Part shown: one piece after another, positions 35,611 through 44,023 of the stretch | Numbering within the stretch: the first letter of the stretch is position 1 | How the letters are laid out: the number at the start of each line of letters is the position of its first letter | Assembly (NCBI RefSeq): GCF_002871945.2 | Contig: NZ_CP126963.1 | Span: 1,426,001-1,490,000, forward strand | DNA from: Gleimia hominis | GTDB taxonomy: Bacteria > Actinomycetota > Actinomycetes > Actinomycetales > Actinomycetaceae | Direction: 5' to 3' | DNA length: 64,000 nt | Position numbers and translations under genes: made by a program | Notes under the pieces: model-generated | What the model was told of the DNA's origin: nothing | The model's database searches: none | Seen by the model: only the letters and a program-made list of their open reading frames with translations

Positions 35611-35670
35611 AGTCCCAAAACTAGTCCCAGAAGTCCCAGTTTTTGCTTCCCTCACCGATCTGAAGTCCCA
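35611..35670 (-). promoter_or_regulatory. Four direct TGGGACT heptamers upstream of the defence operon
   Basis: AGTCCCA occurs on the plus strand at 35611, 35623, 35632 and 35664, read as TGGGACT on the operon strand. All lie within 85 bases of the first start codon, on the 5' side. Repeated heptamers here are a plausible binding array for the operon's HTH protein. No clear -35/-10 pair was assigned. Confidence 0.55.
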
Positions 35671-35822
35671 AAACCACAGCGTTTGATGAGTATGTGAGCA
35701 AAACACGAGCCGACGAGACGAGCAACTGTCATCTCATTATCGCACGCCGACTCGCGCGAACGCTCATGAACACGCACCAAGTGGTGGTGGGTGTCGTAGC
35801 GAGAGCGAAGGAGGTGAAGAGC

Positions 35823-35966
35823 GTGGGTAGGAACCGTAAGCAGACATCGCGTGCTGTGGCACGCAAGGCATCAGCTGTGCTGCGCGATGGCCGTTCTTCG
35901 GCGCGGACCAAGTCCGTTGCCGCCTCGGCATTAGCGCAGACTAAGCCGTCCAAGCGCGGCAAGTAG
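35823..35966 (+). CDS. Short basic phage protein, 47 residues
   Basis: A GTG start with GGAGG eight bases upstream gives GRNRKQTSRAVARKASAVLR and DGRSSARTKSVAASALAQ, ending KRGK. Very similar short proteins with RQTS and DGRTS motifs are common in Gram-positive prophages and mobile elements, usually without assigned function. It is the first plus-strand gene right of the defence operon and probably the left-most gene of the second prophage seen here. A strong stem-loop follows. Confidence 0.7.
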   Translation: MGRNRKQTSRAVARKASAVLRDGRSSARTKSVAASALAQTKPSKRGK

Positions 35967-35976
35967 TCGTACACAG

Positions 35977-36299
35977 CCCACTCGGTTTCGACACAGTTCG
36001 GACCGGGTGGGTGGGGACGGTAGCGCTGGTGGCCACCGGCACTGACGTTCTCCAAGCCTGAGCGTGATTGTTCGGGAGCTCATCTGGCGGATGAGCAAGC
36101 CCTATGGCGGGTGCAGGCCGTGGGGTTAGACAAACAAATCACTAGTGAGACCTGCTCTGGGAGCGCTCGGCGGGTCACCTCACCCAACCCCTCTTTGCTG
36201 AGGGGCGTGTGGGGTGGCTCGCCTTTGTCGTCTTCCTAGCAGTTCTCACCAGTGATCTGAGCCAAACAGATCAGGTCTCCAAATCACCGGGATTCCCGG
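35977..36299 (+). ncRNA. Candidate structured RNA between the short basic gene and the sigma-like gene
   Basis: About 350 bases lack a convincing gene but contain many paired arms. 35977-35986 pairs with 36002-36011. 36138-36149 pairs with 36245-36256 (11 of 12). Nested inside, 36169-36179 pairs with 36213-36223 through two G-U pairs, and CCCCTC (36188-36193) pairs with GAGGGG. Then GATCTG (36254-36259) pairs with CAGATC, and CCGGG (36287-36291) with CCCGG. The GATCTG hairpin competes with the long outer helix, as in a switch. It ends 18 bases before the next start codon. No known RNA family was recognised. Confidence 0.45.
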
Positions 36300-36317
36300 A
36301 GAAATGGAGATCCTTCG

Positions 36318-36995
36318 ATGAAGGTCACCTTCAGGCACGAAGCAGATAACAACAAGAACGAGTCCATCACTGACACTTTCGACATTGACCCTGGCGAGTT
36401 CGCTCTCATGATCGCAACCGACCGCCAGCAACGCGCCGCCACAACTGGTGTTCCACTCAACCAGGTCAAGCCCCGCACACCGCAGAAGATTCTCGACGAG
36501 TTGTGGAACGCAGAAGAAACGGCCACGCATAAGGCGGTTCGCGCCGATCGCGGCAAGGGTAAGAAGACATGCACGTGCGGGGCTGAGTGCGGTCCTCGAC
36601 GTGGATGCCGCGTCCCGAATAACAAGCCGTTTTCGTATGAGCAGATGCTCGACATCGACCTTGATCCAGCTTCACCGGGTATCAGCGCTGAAGACCAGGT
36701 CATCGAACGCGAGGACAGCGTCGAGCACACCCGTGAGCTCGAGGCTATGCGTGGCGTCATCGCTGGTTTGGATCCTCAGCATCATGAGGTGATGACGCGC
36801 CTTCTTGCAACCGACAAGCTCAATCAGGCGCAGGTGGCACGCGATATGGGGTTGACCCGTGCTCGGGTATCGCAGCTAGTGGCAGAGGTAAAACCGCTGA
36901 TTCGACAGGCGGTTGAGGATGCCCGATTTAACACTTTCGGTGGTGTCGGCAGTGGGGTGAAAGGGAGAAGCCAACCGGGCTACTCCCACAAATGA
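36318..36995 (+). CDS. Sigma-70-like phage regulator
   Basis: A 225-residue protein. The C-terminal NQAQVARDMGLTRARVSQLV is a region-4-type helix-turn-helix, preceded by ALMIATDRQQ near the start and a cysteine cluster CTCGAECGPRRGC around residues 85-97, which may bind a metal. Such proteins head the early operon of many Gram-positive prophages. TGGAGA precedes the ATG. The last codons overlap a 35-base repeat also found at 42723 and 49203. It may redirect host RNA polymerase. Confidence 0.7.
   Translation: MKVTFRHEADNNKNESITDTFDIDPGEFALMIATDRQQRAATTGVPLNQVKPRTPQKILDELWNAEETATHKAVRADRGKGKKTCTCGAECGPRRGCRVPNNKPFSYEQMLDIDLDPASPGISAEDQVIEREDSVEHTRELEAMRGVIAGLDPQHHEVMTRLLATDKLNQAQVARDMGLTRARVSQLVAEVKPLIRQAVEDARFNTFGGVGSGVKGRSQPGYSHK
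36926..36960. repeat. 35-bp dispersed repeat, copy A
   Basis: ATTTAACACTTTCGG, four variable bases, then GTCGGCAGTGGGGTGA. The same 35 bases occur at 42723-42757 with only the central four differing, and a diverged copy is at 49203-49237. Copy A lies inside the 3' end of the sigma-like gene. Confidence 0.85.
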
Positions 36996-37013
36996 GGAAG
37001 AAAGGTAAGCCCG

Positions 37014-37250
37014 ATGGCTCGACATAGTCTCAAGCTTCATATTGCCCGGCGTATCCCTGACGACCCCGGAATCGTCGCAACTAAGAACGTGACGCTGCGT
37101 GAACGGTTCATGCGCCTACTGCTTGGTAGCCCGCGCAAAGTCATGATTCTTGTTCCTGGTGATTCGGTCAAGCAGATCGACATCACCGAAAACACCGATG
37201 ACGACCTCATGGCATTGGCTGATGCTCTCAAGACGGGTGAGTCCAAATGA
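37014..37250 (+). CDS. Conserved phage protein of unknown function, 78 residues
   Basis: A small mixed-charge protein, LKLHIARRIPDDPGIVATKN and then SPRKVMILVPGDSVKQIDI. No family is recognised. It sits between the sigma-like gene and a coiled protein; its stop overlaps the next start (ATGATG), indicating coupling within the early operon. GAAAGG precedes the ATG. Confidence 0.7.
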   Translation: MARHSLKLHIARRIPDDPGIVATKNVTLRERFMRLLLGSPRKVMILVPGDSVKQIDITENTDDDLMALADALKTGESK

Positions 37251-37660
37251 TGATGTCACAGCTCAATGCCTTTATTCGTGATGGGAACCAGGCGCTGCGG
37301 TCGCTCGCCGATTTGCTTGCGCGGGCTCAGCAGATCGTTGAGGAGAGTTTCGAAGACCACGCAGGAATGCCTGGTGAACGCCCAGAGCTTGCCCTGCAGA
37401 TCAAGGAACCCTTCGAAACCATCCCAGCTGTGCATAGCCAGCCAGAACTACTCGCGGACGAGCCGGAGGTTGAACCTGAACCGGTAGTGGCGCTCGAAGA
37501 AGTACGTGCTTTTCTTTCCGAGCTCTCAGCGCAAGGCCACACCGCAAAGGTTCGTGAGCTGATCGTCGAGGCTGGTGCGGACAAGCTCTCAGCGGTGGAT
37601 CCGTCGAAGTTCGGCTGGCTGCTCGAACAGGCGAAGGAGATTGCTAATGACACCGTCTGA
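37247..37660 (+). CDS. Phage protein of unknown function, acidic and helical
   Basis: A 137-residue acidic protein. It begins with three consecutive ATG codons, any of which could start it. The middle is proline- and glutamate-rich (DEPEVEPEPV), and the C-terminal half is helical (EEVRAFLSELSAQGHTAKVR, then LEQAKEIANDTV), resembling an rRNA biogenesis rrp36-like or scaffold-like helix pair without a firm match. It overlaps DUF2800 by 14 bases. Confidence 0.65.
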   Translation: MMMSQLNAFIRDGNQALRSLADLLARAQQIVEESFEDHAGMPGERPELALQIKEPFETIPAVHSQPELLADEPEVEPEPVVALEEVRAFLSELSAQGHTAKVRELIVEAGADKLSAVDPSKFGWLLEQAKEIANDTV

Positions 37661-38783
37661 CCACGCCCTCCTCTCGGCATCTGGGGCACACAGGTGGCTC
37701 AACTGCACACCTTCAGCTCGGCTCGAATCGGATGAGCCGGAGTCAACGTCTGCTGCTGCTGAGCAAGGAACCGCCGCTCATGCCTTGGCGGAGCACAAAC
37801 TCCGCAGGGCTCTCAAGCAGCGCTCGAAGCGTCCGGTCTCGGCCTGGATTGATGACGAGATGGAAACCTTGACCGACGACTATGTGTCGTTTGTGCAAGA
37901 ACACATCTCCATCGCCCAGGAGACCTGTGGCGATCCGCAGGTGCTGATCGAACAGCGCCTGGACTTCTCCCACATTGTTCCTGGCAGTTTTGGCACCGGG
38001 GATTGCGTGATCATCGCCGAACCCACCTTGCAGATCATTGATCTCAAATACGGGCAAGGCGTGTTGGTTGAAGCCGTGAACAACCCGCAGTTGATGCTGT
38101 ATGCGCTCGGTGCGCTCCACGCTTTCGGGAGCCTGTACGACATCGAGACGGTATCAGTGACGATCTATCAGCCGCGCCGGGCGAACGTCGACACCTGGGA
38201 AATCTCTGTTGCCGAGCTCGAACAGTGGGCTGAAACCGAGGTGAAACCGAAAGCTGAGCTGGCCTCGGCTGGTGAGGGTGAGTTTTGTCCGGGCTCGTGG
38301 TGTCAGTTCTGTCGTATCGCGCCAACGTGTCGAGCACGAGCCGAAGCCAACCTTCAACTTGCCAAGCTCGAATTCGCCCCACCAGCAGAACTAACGGACG
38401 TAGAGATTGCTGACGTGCTCACACGGATTCCGCAGCTCAAAACCTGGGCGTCGGACGTGGAAGCCTACGCGCTGTCCAAGGCCGTCAATCAGGGCGTGGT
38501 CTTTGAGGGGTTCAAGCTCGTCGCCGGACGGTCGGTACGCAAATACACCTCCGAAACCGATGTTGCGAAGGCTGCTGAGGCTGCTGGCTATAGGGACATC
38601 TGGGATCGCAAGCTCATCACCCTCACAGCCATGGAAAAGCTGATGGGTAAACCCGCCTTCAACGAGATCCTCAGCGAGTACGTCACCAAACCTGCAGGCA
38701 AACCCACGTTGGTTCCTGCGTCCGATAAACGGCCAGCGCTCGACCTGGTGAGTGCGGCCACCGATTTCAGTAACGACAACTAG
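37647..38783 (+). CDS. DUF2800 protein (Cas4/RecB-like exonuclease fold)
   Basis: A 378-residue protein typical of Gram-positive prophage replication blocks. SGAHRWLNCTPSARLE near the N-terminus, AAEQGTAAHALAEHKL, IIDLKYGQGVLVEAVNNPQL (about residue 130) and the cysteine-bearing PGSWCQFCRIAPTCRA (about residue 215) match the PDDEXK/Cas4-like architecture with an iron-sulfur-type cluster. The ATG at 37647 follows GAAGGAGA. It likely works with DUF2815 in phage recombination or replication. Confidence 0.9.
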   Translation: MTPSDHALLSASGAHRWLNCTPSARLESDEPESTSAAAEQGTAAHALAEHKLRRALKQRSKRPVSAWIDDEMETLTDDYVSFVQEHISIAQETCGDPQVLIEQRLDFSHIVPGSFGTGDCVIIAEPTLQIIDLKYGQGVLVEAVNNPQLMLYALGALHAFGSLYDIETVSVTIYQPRRANVDTWEISVAELEQWAETEVKPKAELASAGEGEFCPGSWCQFCRIAPTCRARAEANLQLAKLEFAPPAELTDVEIADVLTRIPQLKTWASDVEAYALSKAVNQGVVFEGFKLVAGRSVRKYTSETDVAKAAEAAGYRDIWDRKLITLTAMEKLMGKPAFNEILSEYVTKPAGKPTLVPASDKRPALDLVSAATDFSNDN

Positions 38784-38801
38784 AAGAAAGAAGAAAGAAA
38801 C

Positions 38802-39356
38802 ATGACAACCGCTACTAACCCAACTCGCATTGTTACCGGCGAAGTACGACTCAGCTACGCCCATATTTGGGAGCCGAACTCCATCCAAGGAGGCAAACCG
38901 AAGTACTCCGTCTCCCTGATTATCCCCAAGTCCGACACCGCCACTATCACCGCGATCGAGAAGGCCGTGGAAGCAGCCATCGAAGCAGGTATCGGGAAGT
39001 TTGGTGGCAAGCGACCCAACAAGGCAGCCCTCAAGCTCCCGCTGCGCGATGGAGATATTGAGCGTGACGACGAAGCCTACAAGGGCGCCTACTTCTTGAA
39101 TGCCAATTCTCTGACTGCTCCACAGATTGTTGATATGAACGTGGCTCCGATTCTTGGTCGTGCCGAGGTTTATTCTGGCTGCTACGCCCGCGTTTCCTTG
39201 AGTTTCTATGCGTTCAACACGAACGGGAACCGTGGCATCGCCTGCGCACTGGGCAATATCCAAAAGACCCGTGACGGCGAGAGCCTTGGCGGTGGACGAG
39301 TTTCCGCTGAGACCGACTTCGGTTCCTTCGCGGCTGATGACGACTTCCTGAACTAA
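38802..39356 (+). CDS. DUF2815 protein (phage single-strand DNA-binding candidate)
   Basis: A 184-residue protein. RLSYAHIWEPNSIQGGKPKY at the start, LIIPKSDTATI and GCYARVSLSFYAFNTNGNRG are the conserved DUF2815 segments, and the acidic FAADDDFLN tail resembles SSB tails. In related phages it always follows DUF2800 and precedes the family A polymerase, as here. Single-strand DNA binding is likely but inferred. A strong terminator-like hairpin follows. Confidence 0.9.
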   Translation: MTTATNPTRIVTGEVRLSYAHIWEPNSIQGGKPKYSVSLIIPKSDTATITAIEKAVEAAIEAGIGKFGGKRPNKAALKLPLRDGDIERDDEAYKGAYFLNANSLTAPQIVDMNVAPILGRAEVYSGCYARVSLSFYAFNTNGNRGIACALGNIQKTRDGESLGGGRVSAETDFGSFAADDDFLN

Positions 39357-39368
39357 CCATCCCCACAC

Positions 39369-39409
39369 GTGGAGGGAATCAGCACATCTTGTTGGTTCCC
39401 TCCACTTTT
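39369..39409 (+). terminator. Intrinsic terminator or attenuator before the polymerase gene
   Basis: GTGGAGGGAA (39369-39378) pairs perfectly with TTCCCTCCAC (39396-39405), followed by TTTT. It lies between two genes of the same direction, so it probably attenuates rather than ends the transcript. Confidence 0.75.
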
Positions 39410-39434
39410 CCTCTGATGTGAAAGGAACCCCGTC

Positions 39435-41402
39435 ATGCGAACACTCTTCTGCGATATCGAGACTTTCAGTCCTGTTCAGCTCGCCAAGGCGGGTGTTTAC
39501 CCGTATTGCGAGCACCCAGACTTCGACCTGTTGCTCTTCAGCTATTCGGTCGACGGCGGCCCGGTCGAAATAGTGGATCTCGCCAACGGACAATCAATGC
39601 CCGACGAGGTGCTGGCGGCACTGGTGGATCCGGATGTGGTCAAGTGGGCGCATAACGCCGCCTTCGAACGAGTCTGCCTGTCTGCCTGGCTACGCACTCA
39701 TCATTCCGAGCTTCTCGGTGATGGGTTTCTTGACCCAAGGCAGTGGCGCTGCACTATGGTGTGGAGCGCCTATTTGGGGTTGCCGATGAGCCTCGACGCG
39801 ATAGCCGCGGTTTTGAAGCTTGACGTGCAGAAAGACAGCGCCGGACGCAAGCTGATCAAGCAGTTTTGTACACCCGCCACGCCCTCGGTCTTGAATGGCG
39901 GCAAACACAGGAATCCACCATCGGCTGATCCGACCGGATGGGCACATTTCATTGACTACAACCGTCGTGACGTCGAAGTCGAACAAGCCATCCACGACAG
40001 ACTGGCTTGTTTTCCGATGCCAGAGTCCGAATGGGACACCTACGCTCTTGACCAACGCATTAATGATGCCGGGATTCTTCTCGACCACACGCTCGTCGAT
40101 AATGCCGTTGCCGTGGACGAGCACCACCGCAACGCGTCGCTTGCTCGGGCGCAGAAGCTCACGGGGTTGGACAATCCTAACTCGCCGATCCAGCTCAAAC
40201 AATGGCTTGCCACCAGAGGTTGCGAACTCGAATCGCTAGCGAAAGCCGAGGTCGATTCCGCCCTCGATACCGCGACTGGCGCGGTGAAGGAAGTCCTCGA
40301 ACTTCGCGGCGATCTGGCTAAATCTTCGGTGAAGAAATACCAGGCGATGCAAAACGTCGCAGGCAGTGACGGCCGGGCTCGTGGGCTCATCCAGTTCTAC
40401 GGAGCAGGACGTACCGGGCGCTTCGCCGGACGCCTCGTCCAAGTCCAAAACCTGCCAAGGAATTACCTGCCTGATCTCGACCAAGCGCGCACGCTCGTCA
40501 GAACGGGCAACCTGGACGCACTTGAGCTGCTCTACGAGTCCGTGCCCGACACGCTCAGCCAACTCATCCGGACCGCCTTCATCCCTAGTACCGGCCACAG
40601 GTTTATTGTCGCGGACTTTTCTGCAATCGAGGCGCGCGTTATCGCATGGCTCGCAGGAGAAACCTCGACTCTTGAAGCGTTTCGTGAGGGGAAAGACCTC
40701 TACTGCGAGACCGCGTCGCGCATGTTCGGCGTCCCAGTCGAAAAGCACGGCGTTAATGGTGAGCTTCGTCAGAAGGGGAAGATTGCGGTGCTCGCCTGTG
40801 GTTATGGCGGCTCGGTCGGTGCTCTCAAAGCTATGGGAGCCCTCAATATGGGACTCGCTGAGCACGAACTCAAACCGATCGTGGACGCATGGCGGCAAGC
40901 TAACCCGCACATCGTTGGGCTCTGGGCGGACGTCGAAGAAGCAGCCATCGCTGCGATCTCGTCGCGCCAGCCGATCCGGCTACGCAACCTGCGCTTTAGC
41001 GTTGAGTCTGGGATTTTCTTCATCGAACTGCCCTCTGGTAGACGGCTTGCCTATGTGCAGCCGCGTCTGGGTGAGAACCGTTGGGGCGGCACCAGCGTCA
41101 CCTACACCGGAACCACCACAGCCAGACGCTGGGGACAGTTAGAAACCTACGGTGGAAAACTCGTCGAGAACATCGTCCAGGCGATCGCTCGCGACCTTCT
41201 CGTCACTGGCATGCACGCAGTCGCCAAGGCGGGGCACCAGATTGTGATGCATGTTCACGACGAAATCGTCATCGACGAACCCGAAAATTCCGGCTTCACC
41301 GTGACTGATGCATGTGCTCTTATGTCGACGCTCCCAGCCTGGGCCGAAGGTTTGCCGTTGGACGCGGATGGGTATGAGTGCGCCTATTACCGTAAGGATT
41401 AG
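39435..41402 (+). CDS. Phage family A DNA polymerase
   Basis: A 655-residue replicative polymerase. The N-terminus FCDIETFSP starts a 3'-5' exonuclease domain (DxE). Polymerase motif A is FIVADFSAIEARVIAWLAGE (about residue 395), motif B is KGKIAVLACGYGGSVGALK, and motif C is MHVHDEIVID (about residue 602). The 5' nuclease domain of bacterial Pol I is absent, as usual in phage versions. Its stop codon overlaps the convergent Abi gene by four bases. Confidence 0.95.
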   Translation: MRTLFCDIETFSPVQLAKAGVYPYCEHPDFDLLLFSYSVDGGPVEIVDLANGQSMPDEVLAALVDPDVVKWAHNAAFERVCLSAWLRTHHSELLGDGFLDPRQWRCTMVWSAYLGLPMSLDAIAAVLKLDVQKDSAGRKLIKQFCTPATPSVLNGGKHRNPPSADPTGWAHFIDYNRRDVEVEQAIHDRLACFPMPESEWDTYALDQRINDAGILLDHTLVDNAVAVDEHHRNASLARAQKLTGLDNPNSPIQLKQWLATRGCELESLAKAEVDSALDTATGAVKEVLELRGDLAKSSVKKYQAMQNVAGSDGRARGLIQFYGAGRTGRFAGRLVQVQNLPRNYLPDLDQARTLVRTGNLDALELLYESVPDTLSQLIRTAFIPSTGHRFIVADFSAIEARVIAWLAGETSTLEAFREGKDLYCETASRMFGVPVEKHGVNGELRQKGKIAVLACGYGGSVGALKAMGALNMGLAEHELKPIVDAWRQANPHIVGLWADVEEAAIAAISSRQPIRLRNLRFSVESGIFFIELPSGRRLAYVQPRLGENRWGGTSVTYTGTTTARRWGQLETYGGKLVENIVQAIARDLLVTGMHAVAKAGHQIVMHVHDEIVIDEPENSGFTVTDACALMSTLPAWAEGLPLDADGYECAYYRKD

Positions 41403-42343
41403 CTGTTGATTGTCCAGATGGGATCTTGTTTCCAGCTGGGGCTGGCACCTATGTGCGTTAGATCGACGCCAGGAATTTCGGTGGGGAAACTGTCTAGGAC
41501 GTCGCTGATGGCCTGTATTTCAGCGGTGAAATTTCCTCGTCGCAAGAGGAATGCGGTGATCACCAGCGCGGTGTACATACGTCCTGAAGAATGTGTCACG
41601 GCCGATAGCGTTTGGTCGTTGCGGCGGTGTTTGACCAGTGGACGGATAACGAGTTGCCTATTCCATAGTCTGGCGTGGTGAGCGCATATGTTACGAATGT
41701 AATTCGCAGTGCGCATCCACGATTCCAACTCGTCGGCACGTGCCAAGTACTTGTCAGCAATGCGACGACGCTGTTCGAAGGGAGCCAACGAAAACAGGGT
41801 CACGAGTTGTCCGAACTCAAGAATCTCGGTAACCACCCACACCGGCAAACGACCGTCGTGGGTCTGGTTGTAATGCTTGACGAAATCTTCTGTAGAGCGC
41901 GACTGTGTTTGGGTGAGCTTCTGCGTAAAGAATGCTGCTCTGTGATTCATCGCCCCCGATGGCCAAATCCGTTCGAGGTCGAGGTGAATGAACGGATCGA
42001 TCTCACCCAGCACGTGCCCCACGTCAACTCGCAGGCACACCTCCAGCTTGCATAGCGCCTGCCACACAGCCAAGCGTAGCCGCTCATCAAACTCGTACAG
42101 CTCTACCACATGCCCCATACGTGCACCGAGAACGAAATGGTCCAAACGCCGTTGCGGCGAATCAGATGGAGCGATCTGACGCAACGGGTAGGAGTATCCC
42201 GAAAGCCGGTAATAGCCGACAGTAGATAACTCGCGGCGGTAATCACCGGCATCCAATAGGCCACGACGAGTGAGAATATTAATCTGCTCATCGATACTGG
42301 CCCACGGTTTATCGACCACCAGCCCACCTGCTTCCAAAAACAT
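41399..42343 (-). CDS. Abi-family (AbiD/AbiF-like) HEPN abortive-infection protein
   Basis: A 314-residue protein of the Abi_2 family. The N-terminal INILTRRGLLDAGDYRREL and LSTVGYYRLSGYSYPLR are characteristic, and RNICAHHARLWNR (about residue 225) is the RxxxxH HEPN ribonuclease motif. It lies antisense between the polymerase and the Bro gene, a common place for prophage-borne exclusion genes, and has its own promoter (42404-42433). The role is probably to abort infection by competing phages through RNA cleavage. Confidence 0.88.
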   Translation of the reverse strand: MFLEAGGLVVDKPWASIDEQINILTRRGLLDAGDYRRELSTVGYYRLSGYSYPLRQIAPSDSPQRRLDHFVLGARMGHVVELYEFDERLRLAVWQALCKLEVCLRVDVGHVLGEIDPFIHLDLERIWPSGAMNHRAAFFTQKLTQTQSRSTEDFVKHYNQTHDGRLPVWVVTEILEFGQLVTLFSLAPFEQRRRIADKYLARADELESWMRTANYIRNICAHHARLWNRQLVIRPLVKHRRNDQTLSAVTHSSGRMYTALVITAFLLRRGNFTAEIQAISDVLDSFPTEIPGVDLTHIGASPSWKQDPIWTINS

Positions 42344-42347
42344 GAAG

Positions 42348-42390
42348 ACCGGCTCTGACCTGTCTCGGAAACCGATACAAGCGAGCCGGT
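42348..42390 (-). promoter_or_regulatory. Leader hairpin in front of the Abi gene
   Basis: ACCGGCTC (42348-42355) pairs with GAGCCGGT (42383-42390), and inside it TCGG pairs with CCGA. In the mRNA the 3' arm ends four bases before the Abi start codon, and no free Shine-Dalgarno sequence is visible, so the hairpin could hold translation down. Confidence 0.5.
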
Positions 42391-42403
42391 ACTAGTGGTA
42401 ATC

Positions 42404-42433
42404 ACTATACCGCGAAAACAGCGACAGAATCAA
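42404..42433 (-). promoter_or_regulatory. Promoter of the Abi gene
   Basis: On the minus strand TTGATT (42433-42428) and TATAGT (42409-42404) are separated by 18 bases. The expected start of transcription near 42397 gives a leader of about 54 bases. Confidence 0.6.
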
Positions 42434-42722
42434 GAACTCGGCGAAGTATCACCATCAGAGAAGAAAGCTTATCCAAGACCGCTAAGAAACGAGAACCGAC
42501 CCTGCGCTCCCACCGAGGCGGGCAGCGGAACCGGTCATGTTGTCTAAAAGACCACCGTGTCGGCACCGCTGTAGCAAGAGAATGATGGTTCTTCCACACA
42601 GAGCACTCGAGAAATTTGTCTATGCCCCGGCGAGAATACCTGCCAGATTGCTCTAACAGATAGCGCTCCACCGGGGCTTCAACACCAATCGTGCCAGAAC
42701 GAGAAGCGATTGAGTACCCGTG
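42434..42722. other. Gap between the Abi promoter and the Bro gene
   Basis: No credible gene is visible in these 289 bases. The right part leads into the 35-base repeat at 42723 and the Bro-N ribosome site GGAAGGAA. Confidence 0.5.
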
Positions 42723-42757
42723 ATTTAACACTTTCGGGCTCGTCGGCAGTGGGGTGA
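42723..42757. repeat. 35-bp dispersed repeat, copy B
   Basis: Identical to copy A at 36926-36960 except for the central four bases (GCTC instead of TGGT). It lies in the noncoding leader of the Bro-N gene. Confidence 0.85.
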
Positions 42758-42824
42758 GGCCCTTAACTCCTTGTGCCGCCCGGCACGACTTTTTCTCGAC
42801 GGGGTCTCGGGAAGGAACCCCGCC

Positions 42825-43589
42825 ATGGGAAACCAGATTCAAACATTCACCAACGACGTGTTCGGCACCATTCGCACCATCACCACTGATGGCCAGATCC
42901 TTTTCTGCGGCAAGGACGTCGCCACCGCGCTCGGCTACCAGGATCCGACGAACGCGGTGAAGCTACACTGCAAGGGGGTGGCAAATTACCACCCCCTTGA
43001 GACCGCTGGTGGAATCCAGCAGGTCCGCTTCATTACCGAGGGCAACCTGTACCGCCTCATCATCTCCTCAAAGCTCCCGGCAGCGCAGAAGTTCGAATCC
43101 TGGGTGTTCGATGAGGTGTTGCCGACGATTCGCCGCCACGGCATGTACGCATACGACGAACTGCTCGCTGATGATGAGTTCCTCGAGCATGCCATCGCCA
43201 CGCTGCGTGCCGAGCGGGCCAAGCGCCTGGCAGCAGAGCAAGCCTTACTTGAGGCGGCACCGAAAGTCTCGTACTACGACCTCGTGTTGCAGTCCGATTC
43301 GTTGTTGACGACGACCGCGATTGCGAAGGACTACGGACTTTCCGCGAAGAAACTCAACCGGATCCTGCGTGATGCTCACGTGCAGTTCCATCAGTCGGAC
43401 CGGTGGTTCCTGTACGCGAAGTACGCCGAGCAGGGATACACCCAGTCCAAGACCCACGAATACGGCGAGGGGCAGACCCGCACCCACATGTACTGGACGC
43501 AAAAGGGGCGTCTGTTCATCTACGACCTGCTCAAGAACCAGCTCGGCATTCTGCCTGTCATCGAGCGTCAAGGTCAGGTGCAAGCATGA
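42825..43589 (+). CDS. Phage antirepressor with Bro-N and KilA-C-type domains
   Basis: A 254-residue protein. The Bro-N domain spans about residues 8-110 (ILFCGKDVATALGYQDPTNA, ISSKLPAAQKFESWVFDEVL). A short coiled linker is followed by a C-terminal KilA-C-type domain (TTTAIAKDYGLSAKKLNRIL, then YWTQKGRLFIYDLL). Such proteins inactivate or replace repressor functions in prophage induction. GGAAGGAA precedes the ATG and the stop overlaps the next start (ATGA). Confidence 0.9.
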   Translation: MGNQIQTFTNDVFGTIRTITTDGQILFCGKDVATALGYQDPTNAVKLHCKGVANYHPLETAGGIQQVRFITEGNLYRLIISSKLPAAQKFESWVFDEVLPTIRRHGMYAYDELLADDEFLEHAIATLRAERAKRLAAEQALLEAAPKVSYYDLVLQSDSLLTTTAIAKDYGLSAKKLNRILRDAHVQFHQSDRWFLYAKYAEQGYTQSKTHEYGEGQTRTHMYWTQKGRLFIYDLLKNQLGILPVIERQGQVQA

Positions 43590-44023
43590 CCGCCACGACA
43601 CTCGATATTGGGTTTTCGAAGAAGAACACCGAAGGCTACCTGGACCTAACCAGCTACCACGCGCTCAAAAAGCTGCAGCGCGAACAATTCGGCTACCGGC
43701 CCTTGATTTATATCTGCTCGCCCTACTCAGGCGACGTGCAAGCGAACGTTGAGCTCGCCCGCCAATTCTGCTCCTTCGCAGTGAGCGCGGGCAAAATCCC
43801 ATTCGCCCCACACCTGTTGTTCCCGCAGTTCATGGATGACGCAGACCCTGATCAGCGGGAGCTGGCGATGTTCTTCAACAGGGTGCTGCTCGCTAAATGC
43901 GAAGCCCTCTGGGCATACGTGGGACGCGTCAGCCTTGGTATGCGCTTAGAGATCGGGTGGGCGCGCGACCTCGAGTTGCCGATTAAGTCTTTCGATTCTG
44001 ATTTCAAGGAGGTCACGCCATGA
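43586..44023 (+). CDS. DUF4406 protein (nucleoside deoxyribosyltransferase-like)
   Basis: A 145-residue protein. LIYICSPYSGDVQANVELAR, then GKIPFAPHLLFPQFMDD and LGMRLEIGWARDL are the conserved segments of DUF4406, related in fold to nucleoside 2-deoxyribosyltransferases and TIR-like nucleotide hydrolases. It overlaps both neighbours by four bases, so it is coupled in the replication operon. A nucleotide-metabolism role in phage replication is likely; the reaction is unproven. Confidence 0.85.
   Translation: MTATTLDIGFSKKNTEGYLDLTSYHALKKLQREQFGYRPLIYICSPYSGDVQANVELARQFCSFAVSAGKIPFAPHLLFPQFMDDADPDQRELAMFFNRVLLAKCEALWAYVGRVSLGMRLEIGWARDLELPIKSFDSDFKEVTP

Noticed and set aside
36000..36060. Possible cobalamin riboswitch because of GCCACCGGCACTG
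   Set aside because: Only a loose resemblance to one conserved box; the other required elements were not found and the next gene is a phage regulator.
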